Origin: Candidatus Planktophila sp.
GTDB lineage: Bacteria; Actinomycetota; Actinomycetes; Nanopelagicales; Nanopelagicaceae
DNA: 64,000 nt
Direction: 5' to 3'
Assembly: GCA_030649935.1 (NCBI GenBank)
Contig: JAUSFN010000036.1
Span: 155,789-219,788 of the forward strand
Shown: piece by piece, positions 48,663-59,909 of the stretch
Position numbering within the stretch: position 1 is the first letter of the stretch
How the letters are laid out: the number at the start of each line of letters is the position of its first letter
The notes under the pieces: model-generated
The model's input: only the letters and a program-made list of their open reading frames with translations
What the model was told of the DNA's origin: nothing
Database searches by the model: none
Made by a program: the position numbers and the translations under genes

Positions 48663-49904
48663 ATGAATACCTCTGATCTCTTGTTGCTAAGTATTGTTAC
48701 ATTTGTATTAATTGATTTTGCTGCAGGTATGGTTATCAACTACCTGAATGAAAATTCGAAAAATACGCCTTTAAGTGCAGAGGCGGCAGAGATTTATAAT
48801 CCAGATGAATATGCAAGGTCTATGGAGTATGGCACTGCCAAATATAAATTTGAGATGTTAGCCTCGGTAATAACTACAGTTGTAATTCTTTCGGCAATAA
48901 TTCTGGGTTGGTTTGCCATGCTAGATTTACAAATTCGTGAGCGAATTGAAAGTAATTTGTTAGTAACCATCGTCTTTGTAGGAATTCTCATCATAGTAAG
49001 CTCTTTGAGTTCGCTTCCAGGCAGGTATTACTCAACTTTTATTATTGAGGAAAAATACGGTTTCAATAAAACCACAAAGAAACTCTTTATAACTGATGCG
49101 GTTAAGCAACTGCTCTTAAGTTTGCTCATCGGATTGCCTCTGCTTTACCTCATTGCCTGGATCTACCAAGAAATCCAAAGCATGTTTTGGTTGGTGGGCT
49201 GGCTCCTAGTGGCTGCATTCTCACTCTTTATGTTTGTTTTTGGTACACGAATCTTCTTGCCAATGTTCAATAAGTTAAAACCATTGCCGGCGGGAGAACT
49301 GCGTGATGAGATTGAAATGTATTGCCAGTCCCAAGGTTTTCCGCTTTCCAAACTATATGAGATGGATGCATCCAAGCGCTCTACTAAATTGAATGCTTTC
49401 TTCTCTGGAATGGGTAGAGTAAAAATAATTGGCCTCTTCGACACCTTGATCGAGAAGTTAACGATTAAAGAAGTAGTCGCTGTTTTAGCTCATGAAGTCG
49501 GACATTACAAGCGCAAGCATGTGTACACAATGTTTGCCTTTAGTAATGTTCAAACTCTAATAATGTTTGCACTCATGGGTTGGTTACTTAGTAATCCAGA
49601 TTTGTCCAAAGCGCTTGGTTCAGATATTCCAAGTTTCCATTTATCTATATTGGCGTTTTTCTTACTCTTTACACCACTATCTACACTGCTTGGCTTAATT
49701 AATAACTCATTCTCTCGGCACAACGAGTACCAGGCCGATCAATTCTCACTCGATACATATCCCGGTGCACATGAACATATGTACTCAGCGTTGAAAAAAC
49801 TATCGGTTGAATCGTTGAGTAACTTAAACCCTCATCCCCTTTATGTGGCGGTTCATTACTCGCATCCACCAATACTTGCCCGACTTGCTAACTTGAAGAG
49901 ATAG
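48663..49904 (+). CDS. M48-family (Ste24-like) zinc metalloprotease
   Basis: A 413-residue membrane protease. Zinc motif HEVGH is at residues 277-281 and the third ligand Glu is in NEYQADQFSLD. The long N-terminal part with several transmembrane helices and the motifs LPGRYYSTFIIEEKYGFNKTT and KRSTKLNAFFSGMG are those of CAAX-prenyl-protease-like Ste24. In bacteria, which lack prenylated CAAX proteins, it is thought to serve membrane-protein quality control. Likely co-transcribed with deoD; it overlaps the convergent gene at 49888. Confidence 0.92.
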   Translation: MNTSDLLLLSIVTFVLIDFAAGMVINYLNENSKNTPLSAEAAEIYNPDEYARSMEYGTAKYKFEMLASVITTVVILSAIILGWFAMLDLQIRERIESNLLVTIVFVGILIIVSSLSSLPGRYYSTFIIEEKYGFNKTTKKLFITDAVKQLLLSLLIGLPLLYLIAWIYQEIQSMFWLVGWLLVAAFSLFMFVFGTRIFLPMFNKLKPLPAGELRDEIEMYCQSQGFPLSKLYEMDASKRSTKLNAFFSGMGRVKIIGLFDTLIEKLTIKEVVAVLAHEVGHYKRKHVYTMFAFSNVQTLIMFALMGWLLSNPDLSKALGSDIPSFHLSILAFFLLFTPLSTLLGLINNSFSRHNEYQADQFSLDTYPGAHEHMYSALKKLSVESLSNLNPHPLYVAVHYSHPPILARLANLKR

Positions 49905-50256
49905 ATTTTCTCGCCGACCAAAAACCGTAAGTGATTATCAAAGCTGGAATAGCGTTCCAGCGTTCATTGGGACTGGGAGATATGGCGTTAATGAAAGTGC
50001 CTAAGACGCCGATGACCAGGAATAATTTGGGCAACCAGTATGGATTGATAGTGCGATGTGCCCAGATCTTCAGAAGTGTGCGGTACTGCCACACCAAAAG
50101 TAGAGTCGTAAAGATGTAGGTGATGCGAATTCCAGTAGGGAAAGTTTCAAACTGACCGCCAGCGGCGCGAGTTAGTGCGTATTCCTGATTAAAAACTACG
50201 CCGAGTACCAGTGTGAGATTCCAAGCCAAAGCTAAAGTAATTAGAGCTTTTTTCAT
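49888..50256 (-). CDS. Small integral membrane protein
   Basis: A 122-residue protein with four hydrophobic segments (near residues 5-22, 45-60, 75-92, 103-117). No motif is recognised. The C-terminal codons overlap the end of the M48 protease gene tail to tail by 17 bases. It lies 9 nt after the FMN-binding protein gene and is probably co-transcribed with it. Confidence 0.65.
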   Translation of the reverse strand: MKKALITLALAWNLTLVLGVVFNQEYALTRAAGGQFETFPTGIRITYIFTTLLLVWQYRTLLKIWAHRTINPYWLPKLFLVIGVLGTFINAISPSPNERWNAIPALIITYGFWSARKSISSS

Positions 50257-50265
50257 GGAGAGAAA

Positions 50266-50895
50266 CTACCCAATGTGGGGTGGAACTGGAATACCTGTGG
50301 CGTTAGTCGCTGTTATGGGTTGACCAATTGTCGTGCTTATTGGCAATATGCCTGCCCAGAGGCGAAGTGAGATGTCCTCATCATCATCAGATGGATCCCC
50401 CGTACGCGCTTTCGCTGAAACCCTATCCAAGCTCAACTCCACAATAAGCGTTGCTGCAGACTCTCTTTTAGTCAACGGCCGACCATATTCCCAAAGACCA
50501 GGAATCAATTTTGTTGTGATGCGCTCTAATGCAACTTCTTTTTCGGATTCATTTAGAACGCGCGCTTTTCCAAAAATCATTACCGACTCATAATTCATTG
50601 AAGAGTTGAAGGCTGAGCGTGCAACAACTATTGCATTTAACTGTGTAACGGTTACGCATAAATCGATTCCCTTTGCGATCGCCATCATAATTCGAGAACC
50701 GGTAGATCCATGAATCAGAATTCGTTTTCCATCTCTAGCGAAGCCCATTGGAATTACAAATGGCACATTGATATCTGGGTCAATGAAACCCACATGGCAT
50801 ACGTACTGGTTATCAAGAAGTTTTTCGATATTTAAACGCTCATGTACTTCGCGATCTGCGTGGCGTTGTACATGGAACTTTTCTTCATTACTCAT
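50266..50895 (-). CDS. Pyridoxamine 5'-phosphate oxidase-related FMN-binding protein
   Basis: A 209-residue split-barrel protein. FHVQRHADREVHERLNIEKLLDNQYVCHVGFIDPDINVPFVIPMGF matches the PPOX-like flavin-nucleotide-binding family (COG3467). It probably binds FMN or F420; the substrate is unknown. The frame is open further upstream, but MSNEEKF at 50895 is the expected start. There is no Shine-Dalgarno; TATGCT, a -10-like hexamer, lies exactly 6 nt before the ATG, which predicts a leaderless mRNA. Confidence 0.85.
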   Translation of the reverse strand: MSNEEKFHVQRHADREVHERLNIEKLLDNQYVCHVGFIDPDINVPFVIPMGFARDGKRILIHGSTGSRIMMAIAKGIDLCVTVTQLNAIVVARSAFNSSMNYESVMIFGKARVLNESEKEVALERITTKLIPGLWEYGRPLTKRESAATLIVELSLDRVSAKARTGDPSDDDEDISLRLWAGILPISTTIGQPITATNATGIPVPPHIG

Positions 50896-50934
50896 GAGGA
50901 AAGCATAGTTGCAAGAATTGAAACACAACTCTAA

Positions 50935-51360
50935 TTATCGAAAGGGAAGAACTCTAACTCCAGGTAAATCTATGAGTTCCCATTCATTGTCGGAGAAAAC
51001 AACGAGGGTTTCCAGTCGTTTCCCTGCGGCGAGCAACATCACATCGGCAAGGCTTACATGAATCTGTCGCTTACTCTTCACATTATGTTCCGCGGCTTTT
51101 TTATAAATATATGCAGCCTCCACTGCATCTTCCTCAACCACCGGTACGACGTTAATATTCTTCAAACTCAAGAGGGTTCGTATTTCATCTCTTGAAATAC
51201 CAGTCTGTTTTTGTCTACATATTTCAAGGGTTTCCGCGAGCGCAATCGGTGTAGTTAGCGCCAATCCAGATTCTGCAATGGCATCAATAACTTTCCAACC
51301 AGGTTCTCGAAGAATTAATGCAAGTAGTGCAGAGGCATCTAATAGTGATTCTTGAGGCAT
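50935..51360 (-). CDS. PIN-domain protein (VapC-like toxin)
   Basis: A 141-residue PIN-domain protein. Active-site Asp8 is in LLDASALLAL, Glu in ALAETLEI, and Asp in VSLADVMLLAAGKRL, with VVFSDNEWE at the end. Its start overlaps the stop of the AbrB-like gene (TAATG). It is thus the toxin of an AbrB/PIN type II pair. It is distinct from the VapC at 47168. Confidence 0.87.
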   Translation of the reverse strand: MPQESLLDASALLALILREPGWKVIDAIAESGLALTTPIALAETLEICRQKQTGISRDEIRTLLSLKNINVVPVVEEDAVEAAYIYKKAAEHNVKSKRQIHVSLADVMLLAAGKRLETLVVFSDNEWELIDLPGVRVLPFR

Positions 51361-51692
51361 TACTCGCCGAAAACAGCTGCCAGAAGTGCAGCCCCTCTTT
51401 TATTAGATTCAGTAGTGGATGAGTAAGTCGGGTTGCTCAATCTCTCAAAACGATCCTTCTCATCTTCGGAACGCTTACGAAGCAGATCTTTAGTGGACGG
51501 TGACGATTGAGAAGCGACAGCCAACTCCCACAAACTCTGAATTTTCCGCTCTCTAGTCTCCACAATGAATCTTCCTTCTGAAATTTCCTCGACGACAAGG
51601 GTGTCACCAGGTTTAAAACCGCAGGCTTTTTGGAGTTCTACTGGCAAGACCGTTCTCCCTTTTTCCTTCACATTCAGCTCAATGATGCTCAC
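51360..51692 (-). CDS. AbrB/SpoVT-like antitoxin
   Basis: A 110-residue protein with an N-terminal swapped-hairpin AbrB domain (VKEKGRTVLPVELQKACGFKPGDTLVVEEI, residues 8-37) and a helical, charged C-terminus that would bind the PIN toxin. The frame extends upstream to 51719, but a GTG at 51692 lies 6 nt after a TATTGT -10 with no ribosome-binding site, so a leaderless start is likely. An inverted repeat around the -10 suggests autorepression. Confidence 0.82.
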   Translation of the reverse strand: MSIIELNVKEKGRTVLPVELQKACGFKPGDTLVVEEISEGRFIVETRERKIQSLWELAVASQSSPSTKDLLRKRSEDEKDRFERLSNPTYSSTTESNKRGAALLAAVFGE

Positions 51693-51693
51693 G

Positions 51694-51719
51694 GTGGTAC
51701 AATAGCACATGGGTACCAC
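51694..51719 (-). promoter_or_regulatory. Promoter and operator of the AbrB/PIN pair
   Basis: GTGGTAC (51694-51700) and GTACCAC (51713-51719) form a perfect 7-bp inverted repeat with a 12-nt centre. The -10 hexamer TATTGT (minus strand, 51699-51704) overlaps one arm. A good -35 is not seen. Confidence 0.55.
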
Positions 51720-51840
51720 TCTTGGAAATTAGTGTCACCAATTTTCAATACACCCAGGAATTTCAGTCTCGCCCATCGCCAAGGCCAGAATCGGTATTAG
51801 TTTCTTGCGGATTTCGGCCAGTGCCAACAGAATCTGACAT

Positions 51841-52326
51841 ATGGATATCGAGCCGGTAATTCGGCCAACAGTACGTATCCTGCTCGTCGATGACCAAAAC
51901 CGCGTCTTGCTATTTCGAGGTCAAGATCCAGATCAGCCCAACACTCGGTTCTGGTTCCCAACAGGTGGGGGCATCGAACTCGGCGAAACACCGCAAGAGG
52001 CGGCGCGACGCGAAGTCCGAGAAGAAACTGGATTAACAGAGTTTGAATTAGGTCCCCATATTTGGAACCGCCGCCATGTCTTTACCTTCTATGGTTCATA
52101 TCAAGATGTGCGAGAACTCTGGTTCTTTTCTCGAACTCCCACATTTGAGATTGACATCTCGGGATTTTCGGAAGAAGAACGAAAATCCATTCGCGAATAC
52201 CGCTGGTGGAGCCAGGACGATCTTGAAAATACAAAAGATCTGCTCACTCCACGTACTCTCGCATCATTATTCCGAAAGCTACTTACCGACGGACTTCCCA
52301 AACATCCAGTTGACGTACCAATCTAA
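51841..52326 (+). CDS. Nudix hydrolase
   Basis: A 161-residue Nudix protein. The box G43-L65 (GGIELGETPQEAARREVREETGL within it) fits GX5EX7REUXEEXGU fully, so pyrophosphatase activity is expected. The segment FWFPTGGG before the box is typical. The substrate is unknown; oxidised nucleotides or ADP-sugars are possible. It is convergent with rpoC, sharing the hairpin at 52381-52410. Confidence 0.92.
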   Translation: MDIEPVIRPTVRILLVDDQNRVLLFRGQDPDQPNTRFWFPTGGGIELGETPQEAARREVREETGLTEFELGPHIWNRRHVFTFYGSYQDVRELWFFSRTPTFEIDISGFSEEERKSIREYRWWSQDDLENTKDLLTPRTLASLFRKLLTDGLPKHPVDVPI

Positions 52327-52375
52327 TATTGAAATCCGTGTTCACGAAATAAAGAGTTTGCGATTCCAGGGAAAG

Positions 52376-52416
52376 GAAAAGAGGCCCAACCCTTTGTCGG
52401 AATGAGCCTCCTTTCT
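52376..52416. terminator. Bidirectional terminator between the Nudix gene and rpoC
   Basis: GAGGC (52381-52385) and GCCTC (52406-52410) form the stem. On the minus strand TTTTCC follows and on the plus strand CTTTCTT follows, so it could end both transcripts. The loop is long (20 nt). Confidence 0.55.
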
Positions 52417-52426
52417 TATTTAACTT

Positions 52427-55400
52427 TTAACGAGGAACTTCGACCTCATCAAGACGAACAGCTTCACCGGATCCTTGTTGATCAAATGGTGTGAAGTCAT
52501 ATTCATCGTAGGCTGCATAGACTGCTGCCTTTGCCTCTTCCGTTGGCTCAACACGAATGTTGCGATAACGGGCAAGGCCAGTACCGGCAGGAATCAACTT
52601 ACCGATGATGACGTTCTCCTTTAAGCCCAGCAATGGATCACTCTTCTCTGAAAGTGCCGCATCTGTTAATACGCGAGTTGTCTCTTGGAAGGATGCAGCT
52701 GATAACCATGACTCAGTTGCAAGTGATGCCTTAGTAATACCCATAAGTTCTGGGCGTCCTGAGGCGGCTTTTCCACCGGATGTAACTACGCGACGGTTTT
52801 CATTTTCAAAGCGACCGCGCTCAACGAGTTCACCTGGAAGTAGATCGGCATCTCCGGCCTCAAGCACAGTAATGCGCTTTAGCATTTGACGAACAATTAC
52901 TTCGATGTGCTTATCGTGAATGCCTACGCCCTGTGAGCGATAAACAGATTGAATCTCATTTACCAAGTGAACTTGAGTTGCACGTGGTCCAAGGATACGA
53001 AGAACCTGCTTTGGATCGATTGCGCCGACGACCATCTTCTGGCCGACTTCAACGCGAACACCATCTTCTACAAGTAGCTTCTGACGACGAGTGATTGGGT
53101 AAGCAACCTCTTCGCCACCATCATCTGGTGTAACAATGATCTTCTTACCCTTTGCATCTTCGCGGAATGAGACAACGCCTGCAGTTTCTGCAATCGGTGC
53201 GACACCCTTTGGAGTACGCGCTTCAAAAAGCTCGACGATACGTGGAAGACCGTGAGTGATGTCATCTCCAGCAACGCCACCAGTATGGAAGGTACGCATT
53301 GTTAGCTGTGTACCAGGCTCACCGATTGACTGCGCTGCAATGATTCCCACTGCTTCACCGACGGCAACAAGTTGACCTGCTGCAAGGGATCGACCGTAGC
53401 AAGCTGCGCACTGTCCGACCTTGCTATCACAGGTTAGAACTGAGCGGATCTTAACTTCAGCAACACCGGCTGCAACCAATTCATCAATATTGCGATCACC
53501 TAAGTCAATGCCGGCCTTAGCAATAACCACGCCATCGACTTCAACATCTTCGGCGAGTGTGCGACCAAAGACTGAGGTTTCAACGTGGTCAAACTTAATG
53601 AGGCCGCCAGATTCTTGGCGAACACCAATTTGTAGAACAAGACCGCGATCTGTACCGCAATCCTCTTCACGGATGATTACATCTTGTGCAACATCGCAAA
53701 GACGTCGGGTTAAGTAACCTGAGTCAGCGGTACGAAGTGCGGTATCGGCAAGACCCTTACGAGCACCGTGAGTAGAAATAAAGTACTCAAGTACTGAAAG
53801 ACCTTCGCGGAAGTTAGATTTAATTGGGCGAGGAATAATTTCACCCTTTGGATTTGCTACCAAACCACGCATACCTGCAATTTGACGGATCTGCATCATG
53901 TTTCCACGAGCACCGGAGAAGACCATCATCCATACTGGGTTAACGCGAGGGAAGTTTTCTTCCATCTCTTTACCCACTTCAGCTGTTGCCTTTGTCCAGA
54001 TTTCGATTAACTCTTGACGACGCTCGTCATCAGTAATGAGTCCCTTTTCATATTGAGATTGAACCTTGTCAGCCTGAGTTTCATAGCTTTCAAGAATCTC
54101 TTTCTTGCGTGGTGGTGTAACAACATCTTCAATACCGATTGTGATTCCAGCACGTGTTGCCCAGTGGAAGCCAAGTGACTTCAGAGCATCAAGTGTCTGA
54201 GCAACAACAACCTTTGGATAGAACTCAGCCAAACGATCGACGATTCCACCAAGTTGCTTCTTGGTGACATCTACGTCAACGAATGGGAAGTCTGCAGGAA
54301 GTGCCTCATTAAACAATGCACGCCCTAGCGTGGTTTCAATAGTCTCATTTGAGTTATCAAGACGGATCTTGATCTTTGCCTGCAACGAGACTGAGTGCTG
54401 ATCGTGGGCCATAATCGCTTCAGAGATAGAGCTAAATGCACGACCCTCACCGAGCTCGCCTTCGCGGCTCATTGTTAAGTGATAGAGACCTAGAACCATG
54501 TCCTGTGTTGGCGAAGTAATTGGACGACCGTTAGCAGGAGACAAGATGTTATTCGATGACAACATCAAGATACGTGCCTCGGCCTGTGCTTCAGCAGATA
54601 GCGGCAAGTGAACTGCCATCTGGTCACCGTCGAAGTCTGCGTTAAAGGCAGTACATACAAGAGGGTGAATCTGAATCGCTTTACCTTCAACAAGTTGCGG
54701 CTCAAATGCTTGAATACCTAGACGGTGAAGAGTAGGTGCGCGGTTTAGAAGTACTGGGTGCTCGGCGATAACTTCTTCCAAAACATCCCACACAACTGGA
54801 CGGGCGCGCTCCACCATACGCTTTGCAGATTTAATATTCTGCGCGTGATTGAGATCTACAAGACGCTTCATTACGAATGGTTTGAAGAGCTCGAGTGCCA
54901 TCTGCTTCGGCAGACCGCACTGATGCAGTTTTAACTGTGGACCAACAACGATTACTGAACGGCCAGAATAGTCAACGCGCTTTCCGAGCAAGTTCTGACG
55001 AAAACGTCCCTGCTTACCCTTGAGCATGTCTGAGAGTGATTTAAGTGCGCGGTTTCCTGGACCTGTTACTGGACGACCACGACGACCGTTATCGAACAAG
55101 GCATCTACAGCTTCCTGCAACATGCGCTTTTCGTTGTTAACGATAATCTCTGGTGCACCGAGATCGGCAAGACGCTTCAATCGGTTGTTACGGTTGATAA
55201 CGCGACGGTATAGATCGTTGAGATCTGATGTCGCAAAGCGACCACCATCGAGTTGAACCATTGGACGAAGATCAGGTGGAATAACTGGCACACAATCAAG
55301 AACCATCGATGCTGGCTTATTGCTTGTTGTAAGGAATGCGTTAACAACCTTCAAGCGCTTGATTGCACGAGTCTTCTTTGCGCCCTTGCCATTTTCAGAA

Positions 55401-56239
55401 AGGTCAGTAAGCATCTTGTGCTCAGTTGCCAGATCAAAGGTCTCTAGGCGATGCTTAATTGCAGCAGCACCCATGTCGCCCTTGAAATACATTCCGTATC
55501 GATCGCGCATCTCGCGGTAAAGGTTTTCATCGCCTTCAAGATCTTGAACCTTCAAGTTCTTAAAGCGAGCCCAGACGCTCTCCATGCGCTCGAGCTCTTT
55601 CTCTGACTTCTCGCGAATTGACTTGAGCTCGCGCTCAGCAGCTTCACGTACTTTACGCTTCACATCTGACTTAGCATCTTCTGCTTCGAGCTCTGCGGTG
55701 TCATCTTCAAGCTTCTTGGTACGAATATCAAGATCAACATCGCGACGAGTCTCAATCTTCTTGCGATCGTTAGCCAACTTCTTTTCAAGTTGTGGTAAAT
55801 CTTCTTCCCGAGCTTCAGCATCAACTTCGGTGATCATGTATGCAGCGAAGTAAATAACCTTCTCAAGATCTTTAGGAGCAAGATCAAGTAAGTAACCAAG
55901 GCGTGATGGAACACCCTTGAAGTACCAGATGTGTGTTACTGGAGCGGCAAGCTCGATGTGACCCATGCGCTCACGACGAACCTTTGCGCGTGTTACTTCA
56001 ACACCGCAACGTTCGCAGATGATTCCTTTAAATCGAACGCGCTTGTACTTTCCGCAATAACATTCCCAGTCACGAGTTGGTCCGAAGATCTTCTCATCGA
56101 AGAGTCCGTCCTTCTCTGGCTTAAGTGTGCGGTAGTTGATCGTCTCTGGCTTCTTTACTTCGCCAAAAGACCATTCGCGAATATTGTCAGCGGATGCAAG
56201 ACCGATACGTAATTCATCAAAGAAGTTGACATCTAACAT
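52427..56239 (-). CDS. rpoC: DNA-directed RNA polymerase subunit beta'
   Basis: A 1270-residue beta' subunit. The N-terminal zinc ribbon has [20 protein letters not shown]; the active site is [11 protein letters not shown] with three Asp for Mg; the second zinc site has [31 protein letters not shown] marks the bridge helix region. The helical coiled segment at about residues 145-230 ([28 protein letters not shown]) is a charged insertion as in other actinobacteria. It follows rpoB by 14 nt. The terminator lies past its stop. Confidence 0.98.
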   Translation of the reverse strand: MLDVNFFDELRIGLASADNIREWSFGEVKKPETINYRTLKPEKDGLFDEKIFGPTRDWECYCGKYKRVRFKGIICERCGVEVTRAKVRRERMGHIELAAPVTHIWYFKGVPSRLGYLLDLAPKDLEKVIYFAAYMITEVDAEAREEDLPQLEKKLANDRKKIETRRDVDLDIRTKKLEDDTAELEAEDAKSDVKRKVREAAERELKSIREKSEKELERMESVWARFKNLKVQDLEGDENLYREMRDRYGMYFKGDMGAAAIKHRLETFDLATEHKMLTDLSENGKGAKKTRAIKRLKVVNAFLTTSNKPASMVLDCVPVIPPDLRPMVQLDGGRFATSDLNDLYRRVINRNNRLKRLADLGAPEIIVNNEKRMLQEAVDALFDNGRRGRPVTGPGNRALKSLSDMLKGKQGRFRQNLLGKRVDYSGRSVIVVGPQLKLHQCGLPKQMALELFKPFVMKRLVDLNHAQNIKSAKRMVERARPVVWDVLEEVIAEHPVLLNRAPTLHRLGIQAFEPQLVEGKAIQIHPLVCTAFNADFDGDQMAVHLPLSAEAQAEARILMLSSNNILSPANGRPITSPTQDMVLGLYHLTMSREGELGEGRAFSSISEAIMAHDQHSVSLQAKIKIRLDNSNETIETTLGRALFNEALPADFPFVDVDVTKKQLGGIVDRLAEFYPKVVVAQTLDALKSLGFHWATRAGITIGIEDVVTPPRKKEILESYETQADKVQSQYEKGLITDDERRQELIEIWTKATAEVGKEMEENFPRVNPVWMMVFSGARGNMMQIRQIAGMRGLVANPKGEIIPRPIKSNFREGLSVLEYFISTHGARKGLADTALRTADSGYLTRRLCDVAQDVIIREEDCGTDRGLVLQIGVRQESGGLIKFDHVETSVFGRTLAEDVEVDGVVIAKAGIDLGDRNIDELVAAGVAEVKIRSVLTCDSKVGQCAACYGRSLAAGQLVAVGEAVGIIAAQSIGEPGTQLTMRTFHTGGVAGDDITHGLPRIVELFEARTPKGVAPIAETAGVVSFREDAKGKKIIVTPDDGGEEVAYPITRRQKLLVEDGVRVEVGQKMVVGAIDPKQVLRILGPRATQVHLVNEIQSVYRSQGVGIHDKHIEVIVRQMLKRITVLEAGDADLLPGELVERGRFENENRRVVTSGGKAASGRPELMGITKASLATESWLSAASFQETTRVLTDAALSEKSDPLLGLKENVIIGKLIPAGTGLARYRNIRVEPTEEAKAAVYAAYDEYDFTPFDQQGSGEAVRLDEVEVPR

Positions 56240-56253
56240 AGTTATTTTCCCTC

Positions 56254-59200
56254 TCAGATTTCTTCAACGCTGCTTGGCTCAACTCGTGACAAGTTGATAC
56301 CTAGCTCTTCGGCGGCACGGAATACTTCTTCATCAGTATCGCGAAGTTCAATTGCGACACCTTCAGATGAAAGCACTTCAACATTTAGACAGAGAGATTG
56401 CATTTCCTTAATAAGTACCTTGAATGATTCAGGGATACCAGGTTCAGGAATGTTTTCACCCTTTACGATCGCTTCGTAGACCTTTACGCGGCCTAGAACA
56501 TCATCAGATTTAATTGTGAGAAGTTCTTGGAGAGTGTAAGCAGCACCATAGGCTTCAAGTGCCCACACTTCCATCTCACCAAATCGCTGACCGCCGAACT
56601 GAGCTTTTCCGCCCAGTGGCTGTTGCGTGATCATTGAGTATGGGCCAGTTGAACGTGCGTGAATCTTGTCATCCACCAAGTGGTGAAGCTTCAAGATATA
56701 CATATATCCGACTGAAATCGGTGTTGGGTATGGCTCGCCGGAACGACCATCGAATAAACGAGCCTTTCCAGAGCGACCAATTAATTGATTGCCATCGCGG
56801 TTAGGTAATGTGTTTGAGAGAAGACCAGAAATCTCATCTTCAAGTGCACCATCGAATACCGGAGTTGCAAACTTAGTACCTGGAGCGCCCTTTTCAGCAC
56901 CGATAGCACGCATATGCTTTTGCCACACTTCATCGATTCCAGAGAGATCCCAACCAGTCTTTGCTACCCACCCTAAGTGCATTTCAAGTACCTGCCCGAC
57001 GTTCATACGTCCAGGAACACCAAGTGGGTTAAGAACTACATCGACTGGAGTTCCATCTTCAAGGAATGGCATATCTTCAACTGGAAGAATCTTAGAAATA
57101 ACACCTTTGTTACCGTGGCGACCAGCAAGCTTGTCACCATCTTGAATCTTGCGCTTCTGTGCAACGTACACGCGAACCAATTGGTTAACGCCAGCGGAAA
57201 GTTCAAAGCCCTCTTCAGATTCGAAGATTTTTACTCCAATAACTTTTCCAGATTCACCGTGCGGAACCTTAAGTGATGTGTCGCGAACTTCGCGAGCTTT
57301 TTCACCAAAGATTGCGCGAAGTAAACGCTCTTCAGGAGTTAGTTCGGTTTCGCCCTTTGGCGTTACCTTTCCAACTAAGATATCGCCAGGTACAACATCG
57401 GCGCCAACGCGAATGATTCCGCGTTCATCAAGATCGGCTAGAACTTCTTCAGATACGTTAGGAATATCGCGCGTGATCTCTTCGGCACCAAGTTTGGTAT
57501 CGCGAGCATCGACTTCGTACTCTTCAATGTGAATTGATGTTAATACATCATCTTGAACCAAACGCTGCGACAAGATTATTGCATCTTCGTAGTTATGGCC
57601 TTCCCATGACATAAATGCCACGAGCAAGTTCTTACCAAGCGCCATTTCACCCATATCGGTGCAAGGACCATCGGCGATTACTGAGCCAACTTCTAGACGC
57701 TGACCTTCAGAGACAACAACTTTTTGGTTGTAAGAGGTTCCTTGGTTAGAGCGTGTGAACTTATGTAATGAATATGTTTGATACGTTGAATCATCGGCCA
57801 TTACTTTTACTTCTTCGGCAGATACTTCGGTAACAACACCGGCCTTAGTTGCAACAACGACATCGCCTGCATCAACGGCTGCACGGAACTCCATGCCAGT
57901 ACCGATCAAAGGTGCTTCTGCACGCATCAATGGAACTGACTGGCGCATCATGTTAGAGCCCATCAACGCACGGTTAGCATCATCGTGCTCAAGGAATGGA
58001 ATCATTGCAGTTGCAACAGAAACCATCTGACGCGGAGAAACATCCATGTAGTCGACTTCATTAGCTGGAATGTATTCAACTTCTCCACCTCGACGACGGA
58101 CAAGTACGCGTGCTTCTGCGAAGTGATTATCATCAGTCAACGGTGCATTTGCCTGTGCAATGATGTGCTCGTCTTCTTCATCGGCAGTTAAATAATCAAC
58201 TTGATCTGTTACGCGGCCTTTGGAAACCTTGCGGTAAGGAGTCTCGATAAATCCAAATGCCGTTACTCGACCATATGTTGCAAGTGAACCGATAAGTCCA
58301 ATGTTTGGACCTTCAGGAGTTTCAATTGGACACATTCGACCATAGTGAGAAGGGTGAACGTCACGGACTTCAAAGCCCGCACGATCACGTGATAAACCAC
58401 CAGGTCCAAGCGCTGAAAGACGGCGCTTATGAGTAAGACCCGAAAGTGGGTTCGTTTGATCCATGAACTGCGATAACTGAGAAGTTCCGAAGAACTCCTT
58501 AATCGAAGCAACTACTGGTCGAATGTTAATCAGAGTCTGCGGCGTGATTGCTTCTACATCTTGTGTAGTCATACGCTCGCGAACTACGCGCTCCATACGT
58601 GAGAGACCGATGCGCACTTGATTCTGAATGAGCTCGCCAACTGTGCGCAAACGACGGTTACCGAAGTGATCGATATCGTCTTTTTCTACGCGTACTTCGC
58701 GGCCGTACTCCATCAAAAGATCGCCGCGGTGAAGGGCTACTAAGTAGCGCAATGTTGCAACAATGTCGGAGATCGTAAGTAGTGAAGCCTTGAGCTCAAG
58801 ATCTAAGCCCAGCTTCTTATTAACCTTGAAGCGACCGACTTTGGCCAAGTCATAACGCTTTGGATTGAAGTACAGGTTTTCAATTAAATTCTGAGCAGCT
58901 TCCTTAGTTGGAGGCTCACCGGGACGGAGCTTACGATAAATATCTAGAAGCGCCTCGTCCTGAGTTTTAACAGTATCTTTTTCAAGTGTTGCACGGATGG
59001 ATTCGAAATCACCGAACTCTTCAAGAATCTGCTCTTCACTCCAGCCAAGTGCCTTTAAGAAAACAGTCACTGACTGCTTGCGCTTGCGGTCGATGCGAAC
59101 ACCAACGAGATCTTTCTTATCGACTTCAAATTCAAGCCAAGCACCACGACTTGGAATCACCTTTGCAGTAAATACATCTTTATCAGAAGTTTTTTCGATT

Positions 59201-59709
59201 GTACGTTCGAAATAAACACCAGGTGAGCGAACAATCTGAGAAACTACTACGCGCTCAGTACCGTTAATAACAAAAGTTCCGCGAGCTGTCATCACTGGGA
59301 AGTCGCCCATAAATACTGTCTGAGATTTAATTTCGCCTGTGATGTTATTTGTGAACTCAGCAGTTACGAACAGTGGTTGCGAATACGTCATGTCGCGCTC
59401 TTTGCAATCATCGATTGAGTACTTAGGCGGCTCAAAGCGGTGATCACGGAATGTAAGACTCATAGTTCCCTGGAAATCTTCAATCGGTGAAATCTCTTCA
59501 AAGATTTCTTCCAAACCTGAAGTAGTAGGGATCTCTCCACGATTCATAGAATCGGTTGCTGCGATACGCGAGCGCCATGCATCGTTGCCCAATAACCAAT
59601 CAACGCTTTCTACTTGCAACGCTAATAAGTTTGGAACTTCGAGAGGTTCACGGATCTTTGCGAAAGAGATACGGCGTGGTGCTACTGATGATTTTTTAGA
59701 CGCGGCCAA
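56254..59709 (-). CDS. rpoB: DNA-directed RNA polymerase subunit beta
   Basis: A 1151-residue beta subunit. The rifampicin-binding region [20 protein letters not shown] then LSALGPGGL keeps the Asp, His and Ser whose change gives resistance, so sensitivity is predicted. It closely matches mycobacterial RpoB. The start is TTG at 59709 with GGAAGGA 5-6 nt upstream, giving the usual N-terminus [22 protein letters not shown] at 59745 lacks such a site. In most relatives rplL is directly upstream; here an AbiE pair lies between. Confidence 0.97.
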   Translation of the reverse strand: MAASKKSSVAPRRISFAKIREPLEVPNLLALQVESVDWLLGNDAWRSRIAATDSMNRGEIPTTSGLEEIFEEISPIEDFQGTMSLTFRDHRFEPPKYSIDDCKERDMTYSQPLFVTAEFTNNITGEIKSQTVFMGDFPVMTARGTFVINGTERVVVSQIVRSPGVYFERTIEKTSDKDVFTAKVIPSRGAWLEFEVDKKDLVGVRIDRKRKQSVTVFLKALGWSEEQILEEFGDFESIRATLEKDTVKTQDEALLDIYRKLRPGEPPTKEAAQNLIENLYFNPKRYDLAKVGRFKVNKKLGLDLELKASLLTISDIVATLRYLVALHRGDLLMEYGREVRVEKDDIDHFGNRRLRTVGELIQNQVRIGLSRMERVVRERMTTQDVEAITPQTLINIRPVVASIKEFFGTSQLSQFMDQTNPLSGLTHKRRLSALGPGGLSRDRAGFEVRDVHPSHYGRMCPIETPEGPNIGLIGSLATYGRVTAFGFIETPYRKVSKGRVTDQVDYLTADEEDEHIIAQANAPLTDDNHFAEARVLVRRRGGEVEYIPANEVDYMDVSPRQMVSVATAMIPFLEHDDANRALMGSNMMRQSVPLMRAEAPLIGTGMEFRAAVDAGDVVVATKAGVVTEVSAEEVKVMADDSTYQTYSLHKFTRSNQGTSYNQKVVVSEGQRLEVGSVIADGPCTDMGEMALGKNLLVAFMSWEGHNYEDAIILSQRLVQDDVLTSIHIEEYEVDARDTKLGAEEITRDIPNVSEEVLADLDERGIIRVGADVVPGDILVGKVTPKGETELTPEERLLRAIFGEKAREVRDTSLKVPHGESGKVIGVKIFESEEGFELSAGVNQLVRVYVAQKRKIQDGDKLAGRHGNKGVISKILPVEDMPFLEDGTPVDVVLNPLGVPGRMNVGQVLEMHLGWVAKTGWDLSGIDEVWQKHMRAIGAEKGAPGTKFATPVFDGALEDEISGLLSNTLPNRDGNQLIGRSGKARLFDGRSGEPYPTPISVGYMYILKLHHLVDDKIHARSTGPYSMITQQPLGGKAQFGGQRFGEMEVWALEAYGAAYTLQELLTIKSDDVLGRVKVYEAIVKGENIPEPGIPESFKVLIKEMQSLCLNVEVLSSEGVAIELRDTDEEVFRAAEELGINLSRVEPSSVEEI

Positions 59710-59802
59710 GAGATGTCCTTCCAGACAAAAAATCGGAGAACGCACAACTATTAGGTCTCAGCCGCTATATGCCCTGACCGTAAGTTTTTTGTGCGAAGGT
59801 GA

Positions 59803-59833
59803 AGGGTATCGCGCTCACCCCAACCCTGTCCAA
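59803..59833 (-). promoter_or_regulatory. Possible promoter of rpoB-rpoC
   Basis: On the minus strand TTGGAC (59828-59833) and TACCCT (59803-59808) are separated by 19 nt, slightly long. A separate promoter would make sense because the AbiE pair separates rpoBC from rplJL. The leader would be about 88 nt. Confidence 0.35.
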
Positions 59834-59909
59834 CTCAATGCTTATACATCTAAAGGGCTGATTTGTCTGCAGATTAGCTCCCGCTGGGGAAAGAATTACC
59901 TTGGGAGAA

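Noticed and set aside
59710..59745. GTG start for rpoB at 59745
   Set aside because: It contains the GGAAGGA ribosome-binding site of the TTG start and adds residues not seen in the family.
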